From contig CACKBP010000006.1 in the NCBI GenBank assembly GCA_902598315.1, positions 21,353-85,352 on the forward strand: 64,000 nucleotides of DNA, written 5' to 3'. The position numbers and the translations under genes are program-made. Each line of letters starts with the position of its first letter. The first letter of the stretch is position 1. The notes under the pieces were generated by a model. It was given only the letters and a program-made list of their open reading frames with translations, was not told the DNA's origin and searched no databases. Positions 8,803-18,947 of the stretch are shown here, one piece after another. The DNA is from an uncultured Pelagibacteraceae bacterium. GTDB lineage: Bacteria > Pseudomonadota > Alphaproteobacteria > Pelagibacterales > Pelagibacteraceae.

Positions 8803-9646
8803 TTAGCAAATCTGACACTAACTCAAACTGATCTAAATCTTTATACTCGATTGTAACTTTTCCAGAATTATTTTTTTTGTTTAATATATTTACTTTTAAA
8901 CCAAGAGATTTTTGGATTCTCTCTTGGGCCTTTAATATATTTGCATCAATTACTTTTTCTTTATTATTACCCCTTTTATTTCTTACAAGGTATTCCACCT
9001 TTCTAGCGCTGTAATTTTTTGATACTATTTCCTCGGCAATACTGGAGGCATTAGAAATTCCTATTAATGGTCTAGCTTGACCTGAAGTCAGTGTACCTTC
9101 TTCTAGCATGGCGATAACATCACTCGGTAAAGTTAAAAGTCTTAGTGTATTACTTATATGACTTCTACTTTTAGACATTAATTTAGAAATACTTTCATGA
9201 TCATATTTAAATTCATCATTCAGTCTTTTATACCCACGAGCTTCCTCGATTGGGTTAAGATCATCACGCTGAATATTTTCTACTATAGCAACTTCTAAAG
9301 ACTCAACATCTGATAAATCTAATATTGTAACTGGTATTTCGTGTAAACCTGCTTTTTGTGCAGCTAGCCACCTTCTCTCTCCAGCAACAATTTCATATTT
9401 ACCTGATTTAGATTTACTAGGTCTAACTGCGATAGGCTGAATAATGCCGTTTTTTCTTATAGAATTGGCTAATTCTTCCAATTTTTCCTCTTTGAAATTT
9501 TGCCTAGGCTGATACGGATTTCGAGTTAAATCGGCGATAGCAGCCGTATTATTTTGACTCGTAAGAGGTGATTTTTCCTTTGGAGCTGTATCTCCAAATA
9601 ATGCGGATAACCCTCTGCCTAAACCTCTTTTTTTTCCAGAATTCAT
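8792..9646 (-). CDS. parB: Chromosome-partitioning protein ParB
   Basis: A protein of 284 residues. The N-terminus has KKRGLGRGLSALFG, the ParA-interacting motif of chromosomal ParBs. Next come NPYQPRQNF and the ParB/Srx CTPase block GERRWLAAQKAGLHEIPV and ENIQRDDLNPIEEARGY, then the helix-turn-helix SKSRSHISNTLRLL that reads parS, and a C-terminal dimerisation domain. It loads at parS as a CTP-dependent clamp and organises the origin for segregation. It is last in the mnmE-mnmG-rsmG-parA-parB string, and its ATG lies 4 bp inside parA. Two parS-like palindromes occur upstream in rsmG. Confidence 0.97.
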   Translation of the reverse strand: MNSGKKRGLGRGLSALFGDTAPKEKSPLTSQNNTAAIADLTRNPYQPRQNFKEEKLEELANSIRKNGIIQPIAVRPSKSKSGKYEIVAGERRWLAAQKAGLHEIPVTILDLSDVESLEVAIVENIQRDDLNPIEEARGYKRLNDEFKYDHESISKLMSKSRSHISNTLRLLTLPSDVIAMLEEGTLTSGQARPLIGISNASSIAEEIVSKNYSARKVEYLVRNKRGNNKEKVIDANILKAQERIQKSLGLKVNILNKKNNSGKVTIEYKDLDQFELVSDLLTRN

Positions 9647-10440
9647 GCAGCGCTTTCAATTTGATTTTTTTTTAAAAATTCTTCAGCCAGTTTAAAATAA
9701 GATTTACTTCCAATACAATTTTTATCGTAAACAACGCAAGGTAACCCATGTGAAGGTGCTTCAGACAAACGTACGTTTCTTTGAATCACCGTCTGATATA
9801 CTTTTTCTTTAAAATAATTTCTTGCTTCTCTGTCAACCTCAGAAGAAAGTTTGTTTCTTTTGTCAAACATTGTCAGTAAAATACCTCTGATCTTAAGACC
9901 TGGATTTAGATTTTCTTTTATGCGATCAATTGTTTTTACAAGCTGAGTGATACCCTCTAATGCGAAGAATTCTGTTTGAAGCGGGACCAGCAATTCATCT
10001 GAGGCAACTAATGCCATTATAGTAAGTAAGCTTAGAGACGGGGGACAGTCTATAAAAATATTATCGTATTTTTTTAGAAGGCCGCTTTTTTTTAATTTAA
10101 GAATTTCTTTTAATACAAATGCTCTGTTAGAGTCATTAGCAGTTTCAACCTCAAGACCAGAAAGATTTACATGAGAACCTATTAGATCAAGATTTTCGAT
10201 ATCAGTTTTCTGGATTATATTTTCAATATTGGTTTTTTTTATTAAAAGATTATAAACATTCTTATCCTCATCATTATTATTCTTTCCTAAGCCGGTTGTT
10301 GCATTACCCTGTGGATCTAAATCAATTACTAAATTATTTTGACCCATAATGGACAGTGATGCAGCCAAATTTATTACTGTGGTGGTTTTTCCCACGCCAC
10401 CTTTCTGATTTATGATCGCTAATGTTGTGGGTGATGACAT
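9643..10440 (-). CDS. parA: Chromosome-partitioning ATPase ParA
   Basis: A protein of 265 residues with the deviant Walker A motif KGGVGKTT at residues 13-20, Walker B region FIDCPPSLSLLT, and the ILLTMFDKRNKLS segment of Soj/ParA proteins. It binds the nucleoid as an ATP dimer and is displaced by ParB, moving the origin region during segregation. It starts one base downstream of the rsmG stop codon and overlaps parB by 4 bp. Confidence 0.97.
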   Translation of the reverse strand: MSSPTTLAIINQKGGVGKTTTVINLAASLSIMGQNNLVIDLDPQGNATTGLGKNNNDEDKNVYNLLIKKTNIENIIQKTDIENLDLIGSHVNLSGLEVETANDSNRAFVLKEILKLKKSGLLKKYDNIFIDCPPSLSLLTIMALVASDELLVPLQTEFFALEGITQLVKTIDRIKENLNPGLKIRGILLTMFDKRNKLSSEVDREARNYFKEKVYQTVIQRNVRLSEAPSHGLPCVVYDKNCIGSKSYFKLAEEFLKKNQIESAA

Positions 10441-11058
10441 TTATTTGTTAATCTCCATCAAAATTATTTTTGAATCTTTATTTGTCATGCTGCTTTCTAA
10501 TTTATAAGGGTATTTTTTTGTTTTTAAAGAATTATTTAATTCTTTCTGTGCATTTTGACCTTTTAAAATCATTAATTTATGGGGCTTTTTAGCGATTTCA
10601 CGTGAAACTTGTATTATTTGATCTAATTTTTTAAAAGCTCTACAGATTATTAACTCAGAATCTAAAACTTCGTCTCTGACATCTCCAAAAACTTCTGCAT
10701 TTAAACTCAATTCCTTAATTACACCCGTTAAAAACCTTCTTTTTACTGGTGATTTTTCATACAATTTCACGTGAAAAGCCTTATTTTCATTGAATATTTC
10801 TACTACGAGACCCGGGAATCCTGCTCCAGAGCCAAGATCAGCGATGGAATTAAGGTTAAAATCAATAAACTTAACCAATTGTGCTGAATCAAGTATATGT
10901 CTATGCCAAATTTGATTTTCTGTGCTTTTAGAAATTAAATTATAATTTTGATTTTCTTTTAAAACTAGATTTGTGAACTTTATAAGCTTCTCAATTGAAT
11001 GATCTCTAAAATTAAGACTCTTTTTGAGAATATTTATAACTTCAAGCTGCTGCATCAA
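10441..11058 (-). CDS. rsmG: 16S rRNA (guanine-N7) methyltransferase RsmG
   Basis: A protein of 205 residues, formerly GidB. The SAM-binding motif [11 protein letters not shown] is at residues 73-83, followed by [12 protein letters not shown] and the C-terminal LKGQN block. It methylates G527 of 16S rRNA. The start lies in the classic gid/par operon and overlaps the 3' end of mnmG by 4 bp. The coding sequence also contains two 12-bp TTTCACGTGAAA palindromes (10596-10607 and 10765-10776) that look like parS sites. Confidence 0.96.
   Translation of the reverse strand: MMQQLEVINILKKSLNFRDHSIEKLIKFTNLVLKENQNYNLISKSTENQIWHRHILDSAQLVKFIDFNLNSIADLGSGAGFPGLVVEIFNENKAFHVKLYEKSPVKRRFLTGVIKELSLNAEVFGDVRDEVLDSELIICRAFKKLDQIIQVSREIAKKPHKLMILKGQNAQKELNNSLKTKKYPYKLESSMTNKDSKIILMEINK
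10594..10609. promoter_or_regulatory. parS-like site 1
   Basis: Sequence GATTTCACGTGAAACT contains the perfect palindrome TTTCACGTGAAA (10596-10607). It matches 13 of 16 positions of the widely conserved bacterial parS consensus TGTTTCACGTGAAACA. It lies inside rsmG, less than 200 bp upstream of parA, a common position for chromosomal parS. Confidence 0.8.
10763..10778. promoter_or_regulatory. parS-like site 2
   Basis: A second copy of TTTCACGTGAAA (10765-10776) lies 169 bp from the first, also within rsmG. Outside the 12-bp core the match to the parS consensus is poor, so this is likely a weaker ParB site. Confidence 0.65.
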
Positions 11059-12923
11059 GCAGTGGCTTTATATCTAAGTTTTTTAATGTGTGAAAGAAGC
11101 ATAATTATTGCTGCTGGCGTAACACCGTCAATACGAATAGCTTGACCTAGCGTTTTGGGCTTCACCTGAAGCAACTTACTCTTAATCTCATTAGATAGGC
11201 CGCTCAGTTTTTCATAATCTATACCCTCAGGTATGATAACGGACTCGTCTTTCTTAAAAGACTCTATGTCTCTATCTTGTCTGTCAAGGTAACCCATATA
11301 ATGGGCATCTGTTTCAACTTGATTTTCTATAGGCTTTGGAAAACTAGGTATATCGCAAAATACTTGCCTTATTTTTGCCATATTTACTTTTCGCTGGCCC
11401 ATAATCTCTAAGCAAGATCTTTTTACTCCATCCATAGCAATTTTGATATCATATTTCTTAGCTTGATTAGGTGATAAATAATTATTTTTTAAAATTGAAT
11501 TAAGAGCCAAGATATTTTTTTTCTTTTCGTTAAATATTTTTTTTCTTTCAGACTTCACTAAATTTAAATTGATTCCAAAATCAGTTAGCCTTTGATCGGC
11601 ATTATCGGCTCTTAAAGTTAGTCTGTATTCAGCTCTAGATGTAAACATTCTATAAGGTTCCGTAACTCCTTTTGTAATGAGGTCATCAATCATGACGCCA
11701 ATATAAGATGTTGATCGATCTAAAATAAACTCTTCTTGATTTTGAATTTTAAGAGCCGCATTAATCCCAGCAATCAAACCTTGAGCTGCAGCCTCTTCGT
11801 ACCCTGTAGTTCCATTGATTTGTCCAGCAAGAAATAAAGAATTAATTTTTTTTGTTTCTAAGGTAGCTTTTAACTCCCTTGGATCCACATAATCATACTC
11901 AATTGCGTACCCAGCCCTCTTCATCTTAACATGCTCTAAACCCTTGATTTTGCTCAGTATTTTAAACTGTATCTCCTCTGGCAGAGAGGTTGATATGCCG
12001 TTTGGGTAAATAGTATTGTCCTTTAATCCCTCTGGTTCTAAAAATATTTGGTGTTTTTCTTTTTCCTTAAACTTAACAATTTTATCCTCTATAGATGGAC
12101 AATATCTAGGTCCTACTCCTTTTATGTTTCCTGAATACATAGCACTTCTAGAAATGTTTTCACTAATAATTTTGTGAACATCATTATTTGTATAGGTCAT
12201 CCCACATTTAATCTGCTTATTATTGATCTTGTTCGTCAAGAAAGAGAAATAATAATGATCATCATCAGCAGGCTGCATTTCTAAGCCGTCATAATTAATT
12301 GTATCACCATCTAGTCTAGGAGGCGTTCCAGTTTTTAATCTTCCAATTTGCATTTTAAATTTTGACAATTGTTCACTCAAACCGGTGGATGGTTTTTCAT
12401 CGAACCTACCTGCTGGTATTTGTTTTTCACCTATATGAATCAAACCATTTAAAAAAGTTCCTGTAGTCAATATTAATTCTTTAGTTCTTACTTCTTTACC
12501 GCTTTGACAAATAAATCCTATGATCTTGTTATGCTCAAATAAAAATTTTGTTACTGGATCAGCAATAACTTCCAAATTTTCATAATTTAGCAAAATTTTT
12601 TGCATATGTTCTTTATAAAGAGCTCTATCTGACTGGGTCCTTGGTCCTTGCACTGCTGGACCACGACTTCTATTTAACAATCTAAATTGGATACCAGATT
12701 TATCAGCTACAACACCCATCACACCATCTAAAGCATCGATTTCTCTTACAAGATGCCCTTTTCCTAGCCCTCCTATAGCGGGATTGCATGACATTTCACC
12801 TATAGTCTCTATTTTATGAGTAAAAAGAGCAGTATTTACGCCCATTCTAGCGGAAGCTGCTGCCGCCTCGCATCCAGCATGTCCTCCACCTATAACTACT
12901 ACATCATAGCTTTGTTTTGTCAT
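11055..12923 (-). CDS. mnmG: tRNA uridine-5-carboxymethylaminomethyl synthesis enzyme MnmG
   Basis: A protein of 622 residues (GidA), usual length. The FAD-binding Rossmann motif [13 protein letters not shown] begins near residue 9. Characteristic blocks are [49 protein letters not shown] and the C-terminal LLSHIKKL. With MnmE it installs the cmnm5 group on U34 of certain tRNAs. It lies in the gid/par string, 42 bp downstream of mnmE. Confidence 0.98.
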   Translation of the reverse strand: MTKQSYDVVVIGGGHAGCEAAAASARMGVNTALFTHKIETIGEMSCNPAIGGLGKGHLVREIDALDGVMGVVADKSGIQFRLLNRSRGPAVQGPRTQSDRALYKEHMQKILLNYENLEVIADPVTKFLFEHNKIIGFICQSGKEVRTKELILTTGTFLNGLIHIGEKQIPAGRFDEKPSTGLSEQLSKFKMQIGRLKTGTPPRLDGDTINYDGLEMQPADDDHYYFSFLTNKINNKQIKCGMTYTNNDVHKIISENISRSAMYSGNIKGVGPRYCPSIEDKIVKFKEKEKHQIFLEPEGLKDNTIYPNGISTSLPEEIQFKILSKIKGLEHVKMKRAGYAIEYDYVDPRELKATLETKKINSLFLAGQINGTTGYEEAAAQGLIAGINAALKIQNQEEFILDRSTSYIGVMIDDLITKGVTEPYRMFTSRAEYRLTLRADNADQRLTDFGINLNLVKSERKKIFNEKKKNILALNSILKNNYLSPNQAKKYDIKIAMDGVKRSCLEIMGQRKVNMAKIRQVFCDIPSFPKPIENQVETDAHYMGYLDRQDRDIESFKKDESVIIPEGIDYEKLSGLSNEIKSKLLQVKPKTLGQAIRIDGVTPAAIIMLLSHIKKLRYKATA

Positions 12924-12965
12924 GCTGTGAATGTAAACGTCTAATTTAAGAATACAAGAAGTATT

Positions 12966-14294
12966 TTATTTACCAATACAAAAGTCTTTAAATATTGATC
13001 CAAGTATTTCTTCCACATCTACCTTACCGACGATACTGCCAAGATGTCGTGTGGCCATTCTTAGGTCTTCAGCCGCTAATTCGAGGTCTTTGTTTTGATC
13101 CTTTTTAAGGAATTTATTAATCTCTTTTAAGCAATCATTAAGCTTAACCCTATGCCTCTCTCTAGTAATTAAACCACTATTATTGGATGTAAACTTTTTG
13201 CTTAACTTAGTTTTAATCAAATTTATTAATTTATCGATATTTTTATTATCTTTTACTGAAGCTAAAACAGTATCACCATTAAATTTGTGATTTCGCTTTT
13301 CCGAGACATCTGATTTATTTAAAAGAATTATAGTATCTTTATTAATCATATTCTGTATTTCTTGATTAATTTTTTTTGATGAATTATCAATTACTACTAT
13401 ATTTAAATCTGCTTCTTTTGATTTGCCTAATGCTAAAGAAATCCCTTTTTTTTCTACTTCGTTTTTAGCTTCTCTTATACCTGCTGTATCAGCAAGAATT
13501 ACTGGGTACCCATCTAAATTAAGATAAGTCTCAATAACATCTCTTGTTGTGCCAGCCTCATCTGAAACAATTGCTACCTCTCTTTTTGAAAGTAAATTTA
13601 ATAATGATGATTTTCCTGCATTGACTTCGCCTGTAATTGAAACCCTAAAACCGTCTCTGATTTTTTCTCCAACTCTATTATCTTCAATAATTTTTGTAAT
13701 TTCTGAATGAATTTCTTTAATTGATTTGTGTGCATCTTTTAATACTTTTTCTGGAAGATCTTCCTCGGCAAAATCAATTTTAGCTTCTATAAAAGCAAGT
13801 GATTTTATTATTTTTTCCCTCAGATCATTATAATAATTCGAAGCGTTGCCCTGTACTAATTTAACTGCTTGTTGTCTTTGAAGTTCCGTCTCGGAATGGA
13901 TTAGATCTCCTATACTTTCTGCTTTTAACAAATCAATTTTCTCGTTTTGAAAAGCAATTTTAGTAAACTCACCTGGTTCAGCTAATCTGCAGTTTTTTTG
14001 CTCGGAAAGTACTCTTAATAAGGCGTTTATAACTGCGTTACTTCCATGGATTTGTAATTCTGCTAGATCTTCACCAGTATAGCTATTTGGCCCGGGAAAC
14101 CACAATAATAGAGCCTCTGGATCTATTATACTATCATTTTTAGGGTCATAAAACTTACAAAAATTAACTTCGTTCGACTTTATATCTTTTGACTTAGTCA
14201 AATTTTGACAAATATTAAGCGTGTCCTTGCCAGATATTCTAACAATAGATATTCCAGAGGGGCCTCTACCCGATGATAAAGCATAAATGTTCAT
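12966..14294 (-). CDS. mnmE: tRNA modification GTPase MnmE
   Basis: A protein of 442 residues. The N-terminal tetrahydrofolate-binding domain (SGRGPSGISIVRISG, YTGEDLAELQIHGS) is followed by helical segments and an inserted G domain with GEVNAGKSSLLN (G1, about residue 219), DEAGTTRDV (G2), DTAGIRE (G3) and NKSD (G4). The C-terminus ends FCIGK, carrying the conserved catalytic Cys of the CxGK motif. It is the MnmG partner in wobble-uridine modification. It starts 4 bp after the end of the upstream ubiH-like gene. Confidence 0.98.
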   Translation of the reverse strand: MNIYALSSGRGPSGISIVRISGKDTLNICQNLTKSKDIKSNEVNFCKFYDPKNDSIIDPEALLLWFPGPNSYTGEDLAELQIHGSNAVINALLRVLSEQKNCRLAEPGEFTKIAFQNEKIDLLKAESIGDLIHSETELQRQQAVKLVQGNASNYYNDLREKIIKSLAFIEAKIDFAEEDLPEKVLKDAHKSIKEIHSEITKIIEDNRVGEKIRDGFRVSITGEVNAGKSSLLNLLSKREVAIVSDEAGTTRDVIETYLNLDGYPVILADTAGIREAKNEVEKKGISLALGKSKEADLNIVVIDNSSKKINQEIQNMINKDTIILLNKSDVSEKRNHKFNGDTVLASVKDNKNIDKLINLIKTKLSKKFTSNNSGLITRERHRVKLNDCLKEINKFLKKDQNKDLELAAEDLRMATRHLGSIVGKVDVEEILGSIFKDFCIGK

Positions 14295-14298
14295 TGAA

Positions 14299-15408
14299 TT
14301 ATAATGATAAACCTCGATTAGAGATTATTTTACTAAATTTTTTTAATGTATCGTTGTTTTTTATATTTTTTACAATTATTTCTTTGAATGGATCCAGATA
14401 TTTATTTTGTTTAAAGAAGCTGTGAGTCGCATCAACGCCTAAACCCATGATGGTATTTTCGGGTTTTCTGCTATTGTAAAAATCATTTAATGCATAGCTG
14501 TTTTTTATAGATATGCCTAAGCCCGCATAATATTTAATTATTTCTTTTAATTTTTTAATATCCCTAAGAACAAGATTAAAACCTTGTCCAGCTACAGGAT
14601 GAATAGTATGCAAACCCTCTCCAAGAATTAATATATTTTTTTGATGATACTGTCTTCTTAATATTAGTGAGATCGGATAAGATTGAATGTTGCTAATAGT
14701 AATATCTTGTTTACACTTTAGCAACTCTGTTATTTTTTCTTTAACTAGATTTGTGATTTTTTTAGAATTGTTCTCGAAGAAATATTTTTTTACACTCCAG
14801 ACAAAAGAAAAATAATTTTTTGAAAAAGGGAGTATAGCTAATGGTCCTTCTTTTAAAAAGAATTGGCTTGTGTTTAAAGCTTTGAAATTGTGCCTTACAT
14901 ACCCTGTTATAGCTATTTCTTTATAATTTTTCAAAATAGATCTAATCTTAATTATTTTGTCGTAAATTTTAGATTGTCCGCCTAGGCAAAGGATAATTAA
15001 ATCATAATTTTTTAACTCATCTAAGTTTTTTACATCTTTTCTAATTAATTTAATTTTGCTTTTTAATATTTCCTTCAATAATAAACTTTTAATTTTATCG
15101 TTTTCAAAGACATACATAAGATTTGAATTAGCTTCGTTAAGATTTAAAAAATTTATTTTTTCTTTTGAAGTTTCGTAAAAAAGCTCAATTTTTTTTGAGG
15201 GCCAGAACAACTTTTTTTCTAAAGTAGTAATATTTTGATTGACGAAATTGAAATTTGTATCTGAAATAGCAGTAGTCCTTTTATCTAGGTTTTTTGTGCC
15301 TTTTTTTGCTATTAAATTTACCTCAATACCTGCTACTTTAGCCAAAACTGCAGCCGTCATTAAGCCTGAAAGACCGTCTCCTACAATGCATATTCTCTGT
15401 TTTATCAT
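14299..15408 (-). CDS. UbiH/VisC-type FAD-dependent hydroxylase
   Basis: A protein of 369 residues with an N-terminal FAD Rossmann motif (GDGLSGLMTAAVLAK from residue 10) and the second FAD block GEGLHTIHPVAGQGFNLVLRD, which resembles UbiH-type sequences. This family hydroxylates the ubiquinone ring precursor. Which ring position it acts on cannot be read from the sequence; SAR11-type genomes often have few such paralogues with broadened regioselectivity. It lies first in the minus-strand string leading to mnmE and is divergent from ftsK across a 54-bp gap. Confidence 0.83.
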   Translation of the reverse strand: MIKQRICIVGDGLSGLMTAAVLAKVAGIEVNLIAKKGTKNLDKRTTAISDTNFNFVNQNITTLEKKLFWPSKKIELFYETSKEKINFLNLNEANSNLMYVFENDKIKSLLLKEILKSKIKLIRKDVKNLDELKNYDLIILCLGGQSKIYDKIIKIRSILKNYKEIAITGYVRHNFKALNTSQFFLKEGPLAILPFSKNYFSFVWSVKKYFFENNSKKITNLVKEKITELLKCKQDITISNIQSYPISLILRRQYHQKNILILGEGLHTIHPVAGQGFNLVLRDIKKLKEIIKYYAGLGISIKNSYALNDFYNSRKPENTIMGLGVDATHSFFKQNKYLDPFKEIIVKNIKNNDTLKKFSKIISNRGLSL

Positions 15409-15462
15409 ATAATAATTTTTAACACTTTCATAAAATGGTAAAAAGTACGTAATCGATTCGTG

Positions 15463-17544
15463 ATGAATACAAACTTTTTAAATAGTGTAACAAATTTTTT
15501 GAAAAAGCGAACCTTTGAATTGTTAGGTTTAATCTTAGTTTTATCAAGTGTCGCACTAGCAATTGCCTTTACAACATATTCTCCTGACGATCCCTCATTT
15601 GTTTACGGAGATAGAAATTTTGAAATCCGAAATTTTTTAGGGATTTATGGAAGCAGTATTGCAGATTTCTTGTTACAAAGTTTTGGTTTGGCCTCTTTTT
15701 TACTATTACTTAATTTTTTGTTTTGGGGGTTAGATTTAATATTAAAAAAAGAATTAAGAAGAGTAATTCTAAAATTATTCTTAGTTGTAGCCTATTTAAC
15801 TGTAGGCACAGTTTTTATTTATTTAACATTCAATAATTCTTTTTGGTTAATTGACAATGGTAATTCCGGTTTTGTTGGAAAAATAATGTATAACTTTATT
15901 ATTGATTGGGCACCATGGATAAACAATACATATTCAATTTATGGATTACTATTATTAACTGTAATTTTTTTTTCATTTTCAGCTGATATTAATTATAAAA
16001 AAATATTCTCTATAATTATCTCACTTTTTAAAAGAAAATCTGTAAAGGATACAGAGCCAGATTTAAGCAAAATCAATATTGAAGATCAGCCTCAAACATT
16101 AGAAAAACCACAACAATCATTTTCATTTGATACAGATACGTTTTCCAAACAAGATCAGGCTGTTATTAAAACAAAATATAAGTTACCGGATATAAATTAT
16201 TTAGAAAAAAATTTATCTAAACTTAGTTCTGATGGAAATAAAAATCGTCCTGATGCTGGGTTTATGGAAAAAATACTATTAGATTTTGGTATAGATGGAA
16301 AAATTAAAACAATCAATAATGGCCCTGTGGTAAGCCTTTATGAATTTGAACCAGCGCCAGGTGTAAAAGTATCAAAAATTATAAATTTATCTGAAGATTT
16401 AGCAAGGAATACAAGCTCAACTTCTACAAGAGTTTCTGTCATTCCAGGTAAGAATACTGTTGGAATAGAAATTCCAAATGAAGAGAGGGAAAGCGTATCA
16501 TTAAGAGAAATCATTTCTTATGATAAGTTTCAAAAAAAAGATGTAAGACTTCCGATAGCATTAGGAAAAAGTATTTCTGGGATGCCGATTGTTGGTGATT
16601 TAACTTCGATGCCTCATCTTTTAATCGCTGGAACTACTGGGTCAGGAAAATCTGTATGTATTAATACAATCATAGTTTCATTGCTTTACAAGTTAAATCC
16701 TGATCTTTGTAAATTTATTTTAATCGATCCAAAAATGTTAGAGTTATCTACTTATGAAGGAATACCTCATTTATTAACCCCAGTGATAACTGATGCTAAG
16801 AAGGCGACTTCAGCTTTGTCGTGGACAGTTAAAGAAATGAATAGCAGATATAAATTAATGAGCAAAGTTGGTGTCCGAAATATTGATGGATACAATGCCA
16901 AAAACAAACTCAAAATGCCTTACATTGTTGTAGTCGTTGACGAGATGTCAGACTTAATGCTTGTAGCAGGAAAGGAAATTGAAAACTATATTCAGAAATT
17001 ATCTCAAATGGCTAGAGCTGCAGGAATACACATTATTATGGCGACTCAAAGGCCAAGTGTTGATGTGATAACAGGTACAATTAAAGCTAATTTTCCCACA
17101 AGAATATCTTTTCAAGTAAGTTCCAAAATTGATAGTAGAACGATTTTAGGAGAGCAAGGGGCTGAGCAATTACTTGGAAAAGGAGATATGTTGTTTATGT
17201 CATCAGCAAATAGAATAGTTAGAATTCATGGTCCTTATGTCTCTGAACAAGAAATCGAGAAAATAACTAATTCATTAAGAGCGCAAGGACAGCCGGACTA
17301 TATGGAAGAAATTACTTCACAGGAAACCATGGAAAACTCATTAACACCTGGAAATGAGGGTGATGAAGATGAATTATTTAATCAGGCCGTAGAAATTATT
17401 AAAACTGAAGGAAAGGCCTCTACAAGTTTTTTGCAGAGAAAATTACAAATCGGATACAATAGAGCAGCAAGAATTATTGATATGATGGAAGAAAAAGGTA
17501 TTGTCAGCAAAGCAAATCATGTTGGTAAACGTGAAGTTCTTTAA
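15463..17544 (+). CDS. ftsK: DNA translocase FtsK
   Basis: A protein of 693 residues from the ATG at 15463; a GTG directly before it gives one extra residue. The N-terminus has four hydrophobic membrane helices (about residues 18-180), then a short linker, far shorter than in E. coli. The motor follows with Walker A GTTGSGKS (about residues 390-397) and Walker B VVVVDEMSDLM. The C-terminal winged-helix gamma domain (TSFLQRKLQIGYNRAARIIDMMEEKGIV) reads polar KOPS sequences and activates XerCD. It pumps chromosome dimers and terminus DNA through the division septum. The downstream lolA overlaps its end by 26 bp. Confidence 0.97.
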   Translation: MNTNFLNSVTNFLKKRTFELLGLILVLSSVALAIAFTTYSPDDPSFVYGDRNFEIRNFLGIYGSSIADFLLQSFGLASFLLLLNFLFWGLDLILKKELRRVILKLFLVVAYLTVGTVFIYLTFNNSFWLIDNGNSGFVGKIMYNFIIDWAPWINNTYSIYGLLLLTVIFFSFSADINYKKIFSIIISLFKRKSVKDTEPDLSKINIEDQPQTLEKPQQSFSFDTDTFSKQDQAVIKTKYKLPDINYLEKNLSKLSSDGNKNRPDAGFMEKILLDFGIDGKIKTINNGPVVSLYEFEPAPGVKVSKIINLSEDLARNTSSTSTRVSVIPGKNTVGIEIPNEERESVSLREIISYDKFQKKDVRLPIALGKSISGMPIVGDLTSMPHLLIAGTTGSGKSVCINTIIVSLLYKLNPDLCKFILIDPKMLELSTYEGIPHLLTPVITDAKKATSALSWTVKEMNSRYKLMSKVGVRNIDGYNAKNKLKMPYIVVVVDEMSDLMLVAGKEIENYIQKLSQMARAAGIHIIMATQRPSVDVITGTIKANFPTRISFQVSSKIDSRTILGEQGAEQLLGKGDMLFMSSANRIVRIHGPYVSEQEIEKITNSLRAQGQPDYMEEITSQETMENSLTPGNEGDEDELFNQAVEIIKTEGKASTSFLQRKLQIGYNRAARIIDMMEEKGIVSKANHVGKREVL

Positions 17545-18088
17545 AAAAATTTTTTTAGTCTGGTTTTTTCTTTCTACATCACCAATTCTATACGCTGGTG
17601 AAAAAGAAGAAATAATCTCTCGATTAGAAAACATAAAATCTTTAGAATTTGTATTTGATCAATCAATTAATAAAGAAACTGAAAAGGGTAATTGCCTTTT
17701 GGAGTTTCCTGGAAAATTAAAATGTAATTACTTTGATGAAAAGGAAAAAGAACTAGTTATAAATAATAAGAAATTATCAATAACGCAAAAAAAGTATAAT
17801 AAAACTTATCATTATCCTATTTCAAAATCTCCATTCTTAAATATTTTGTATAAAGATAAACTTTTAGAAATTGTGCAATCAGGAGAATTAGAGTCAACTG
17901 ATGAAATAATTAAGCTTGTTTATTTTGGTGATAACGAAATTATAGTTTTTTTCGATAAAAAAAATCAGGATTTGAGAGGATGGAAGATTAAAGATCAATA
18001 CAACAATAATATAAATTTCTCTATTAACATTGTTGCTAAAAATGACGTTTTTAAAAAAGGTACCTTCAAACTACCTGAAGTAAACTAA
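17519..18088 (+). CDS. lolA: Outer-membrane lipoprotein carrier protein LolA
   Basis: About 189 residues from the ATG at 17519, inside the end of ftsK; a TTG at 17501 would add six residues before the signal peptide and looks less likely. A signal peptide (KKIFLVWFFLSTSPILYAG) leads to a periplasmic protein with LKSLEF-like N-terminus, GNCLLEFPGKLKCNY (the usual GxxxxxRPGRxRW region) and a beta-rich body. LolA carries lipoproteins from the LolCDE exporter to the outer membrane. Similarity to model LolA is low; the ftsK-lolA order, common in proteobacteria, supports the call. Confidence 0.82.
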   Translation: MLVNVKFFKKIFLVWFFLSTSPILYAGEKEEIISRLENIKSLEFVFDQSINKETEKGNCLLEFPGKLKCNYFDEKEKELVINNKKLSITQKKYNKTYHYPISKSPFLNILYKDKLLEIVQSGELESTDEIIKLVYFGDNEIIVFFDKKNQDLRGWKIKDQYNNNINFSINIVAKNDVFKKGTFKLPEVN

Positions 18089-18591
18089 GCTACAAAATCA
18101 ATTTCTTCTTCTTTAAAAATTTGAAAACCTTTAGATTTATAATTTTGTAATGCGTGTTTGTGGTCTAAACTACAAGTATGAACCCACATTCTTTCAGGAT
18201 TTTTTCTTGATGCACTTGCAATAGCATGATTTACAAGTGTTGAACCAAGCTTCAAACCTCTAAATTCTTTTAGTACACCTAGATTGATAAGCTCTACTTC
18301 ATTAGATCCAGGATGATATTCTTGTTCGTAATATCCTACCAAATCTTCACCTTTTTTAAGAACATGCGTTTCTAAGTTTTTATTCGTAACATACTTTACC
18401 CACTCACTATCAGACCAAAGTAATCTGTCTCTCCAATAGTGGTCTACGCCTATTTGTTTGTAGAAAAATCTGTTTAAGTGGAAATTATCTTTGTCATCCA
18501 AAATAATTTGAAAGTTTTCTGGCAGATTTAAATCAACTGTTTTTGAAAAATCTTTAATTTCTAAAAAATATCTTTTTACTCTTGAAACCAT
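18085..18591 (-). CDS. GNAT-family N-acetyltransferase
   Basis: A protein of 168 residues with a GNAT fold. The acetyl-CoA pyrophosphate loop is in LGVLKEFRGLKLGSTLVNHAI (near residues 105-125), and HALQNYKSKGFQIF is the usual C-terminal helix/strand. The N-terminal region (FFYKQIGVDHYWRDRLLWSD) is typical of a proteobacterial subgroup found near his genes. It transfers an acetyl group to an unknown amine. It sits at the 3' end of the his string, overlapping the HIT gene by one base, and converges with lolA with a 4-bp overlap. Confidence 0.82.
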   Translation of the reverse strand: MVSRVKRYFLEIKDFSKTVDLNLPENFQIILDDKDNFHLNRFFYKQIGVDHYWRDRLLWSDSEWVKYVTNKNLETHVLKKGEDLVGYYEQEYHPGSNEVELINLGVLKEFRGLKLGSTLVNHAIASASRKNPERMWVHTCSLDHKHALQNYKSKGFQIFKEEEIDFVA

Positions 18592-18947
18592 CAGCTTACC
18601 ATCTTTCCAATCTTTTCACCTGCAAATATATGATAGTGTAAATGAGGAACTTCCTGACCGCCATCACTTCCAATATTAGTTAAAGCTCGATATCCTTTGT
18701 CTTTTGCACCCATCAAGTTTGCGACATGCGTCACGGCTTTGTTTAGCTCTACAATCTCTTTATCAGAAGCTTTACTGTTAAAATCATTAAGATCTACGTA
18801 TTCACCTTTGGGAATAACTAAAACATGAACTTTCTTTTGAGGATTAATATCATGAAAAGCTAAAACATGATCATTTTCATAAACCTTTTTACACGGGATT
18901 TCTCCTCTTAAAATCTTTGCAAATATATTGTTCTTATCGTAACTCAT
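18591..18947 (-). CDS. HIT-family purine nucleoside phosphoramidase (HinT-like)
   Basis: A protein of 118 residues with the catalytic histidine triad in VPHLHYHIFAGEKIG near the C-terminus and the HinT N-terminal pattern NIFAKILRGEIPCKKVYEND. The family hydrolyses nucleoside phosphoramidates and aminoacyl-adenylates. It is in the his operon, overlapping hisE by 4 bp, an arrangement seen in several alphaproteobacteria where it follows the phosphoribosyl-ATP enzyme. Confidence 0.92.
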   Translation of the reverse strand: MSYDKNNIFAKILRGEIPCKKVYENDHVLAFHDINPQKKVHVLVIPKGEYVDLNDFNSKASDKEIVELNKAVTHVANLMGAKDKGYRALTNIGSDGGQEVPHLHYHIFAGEKIGKMVS

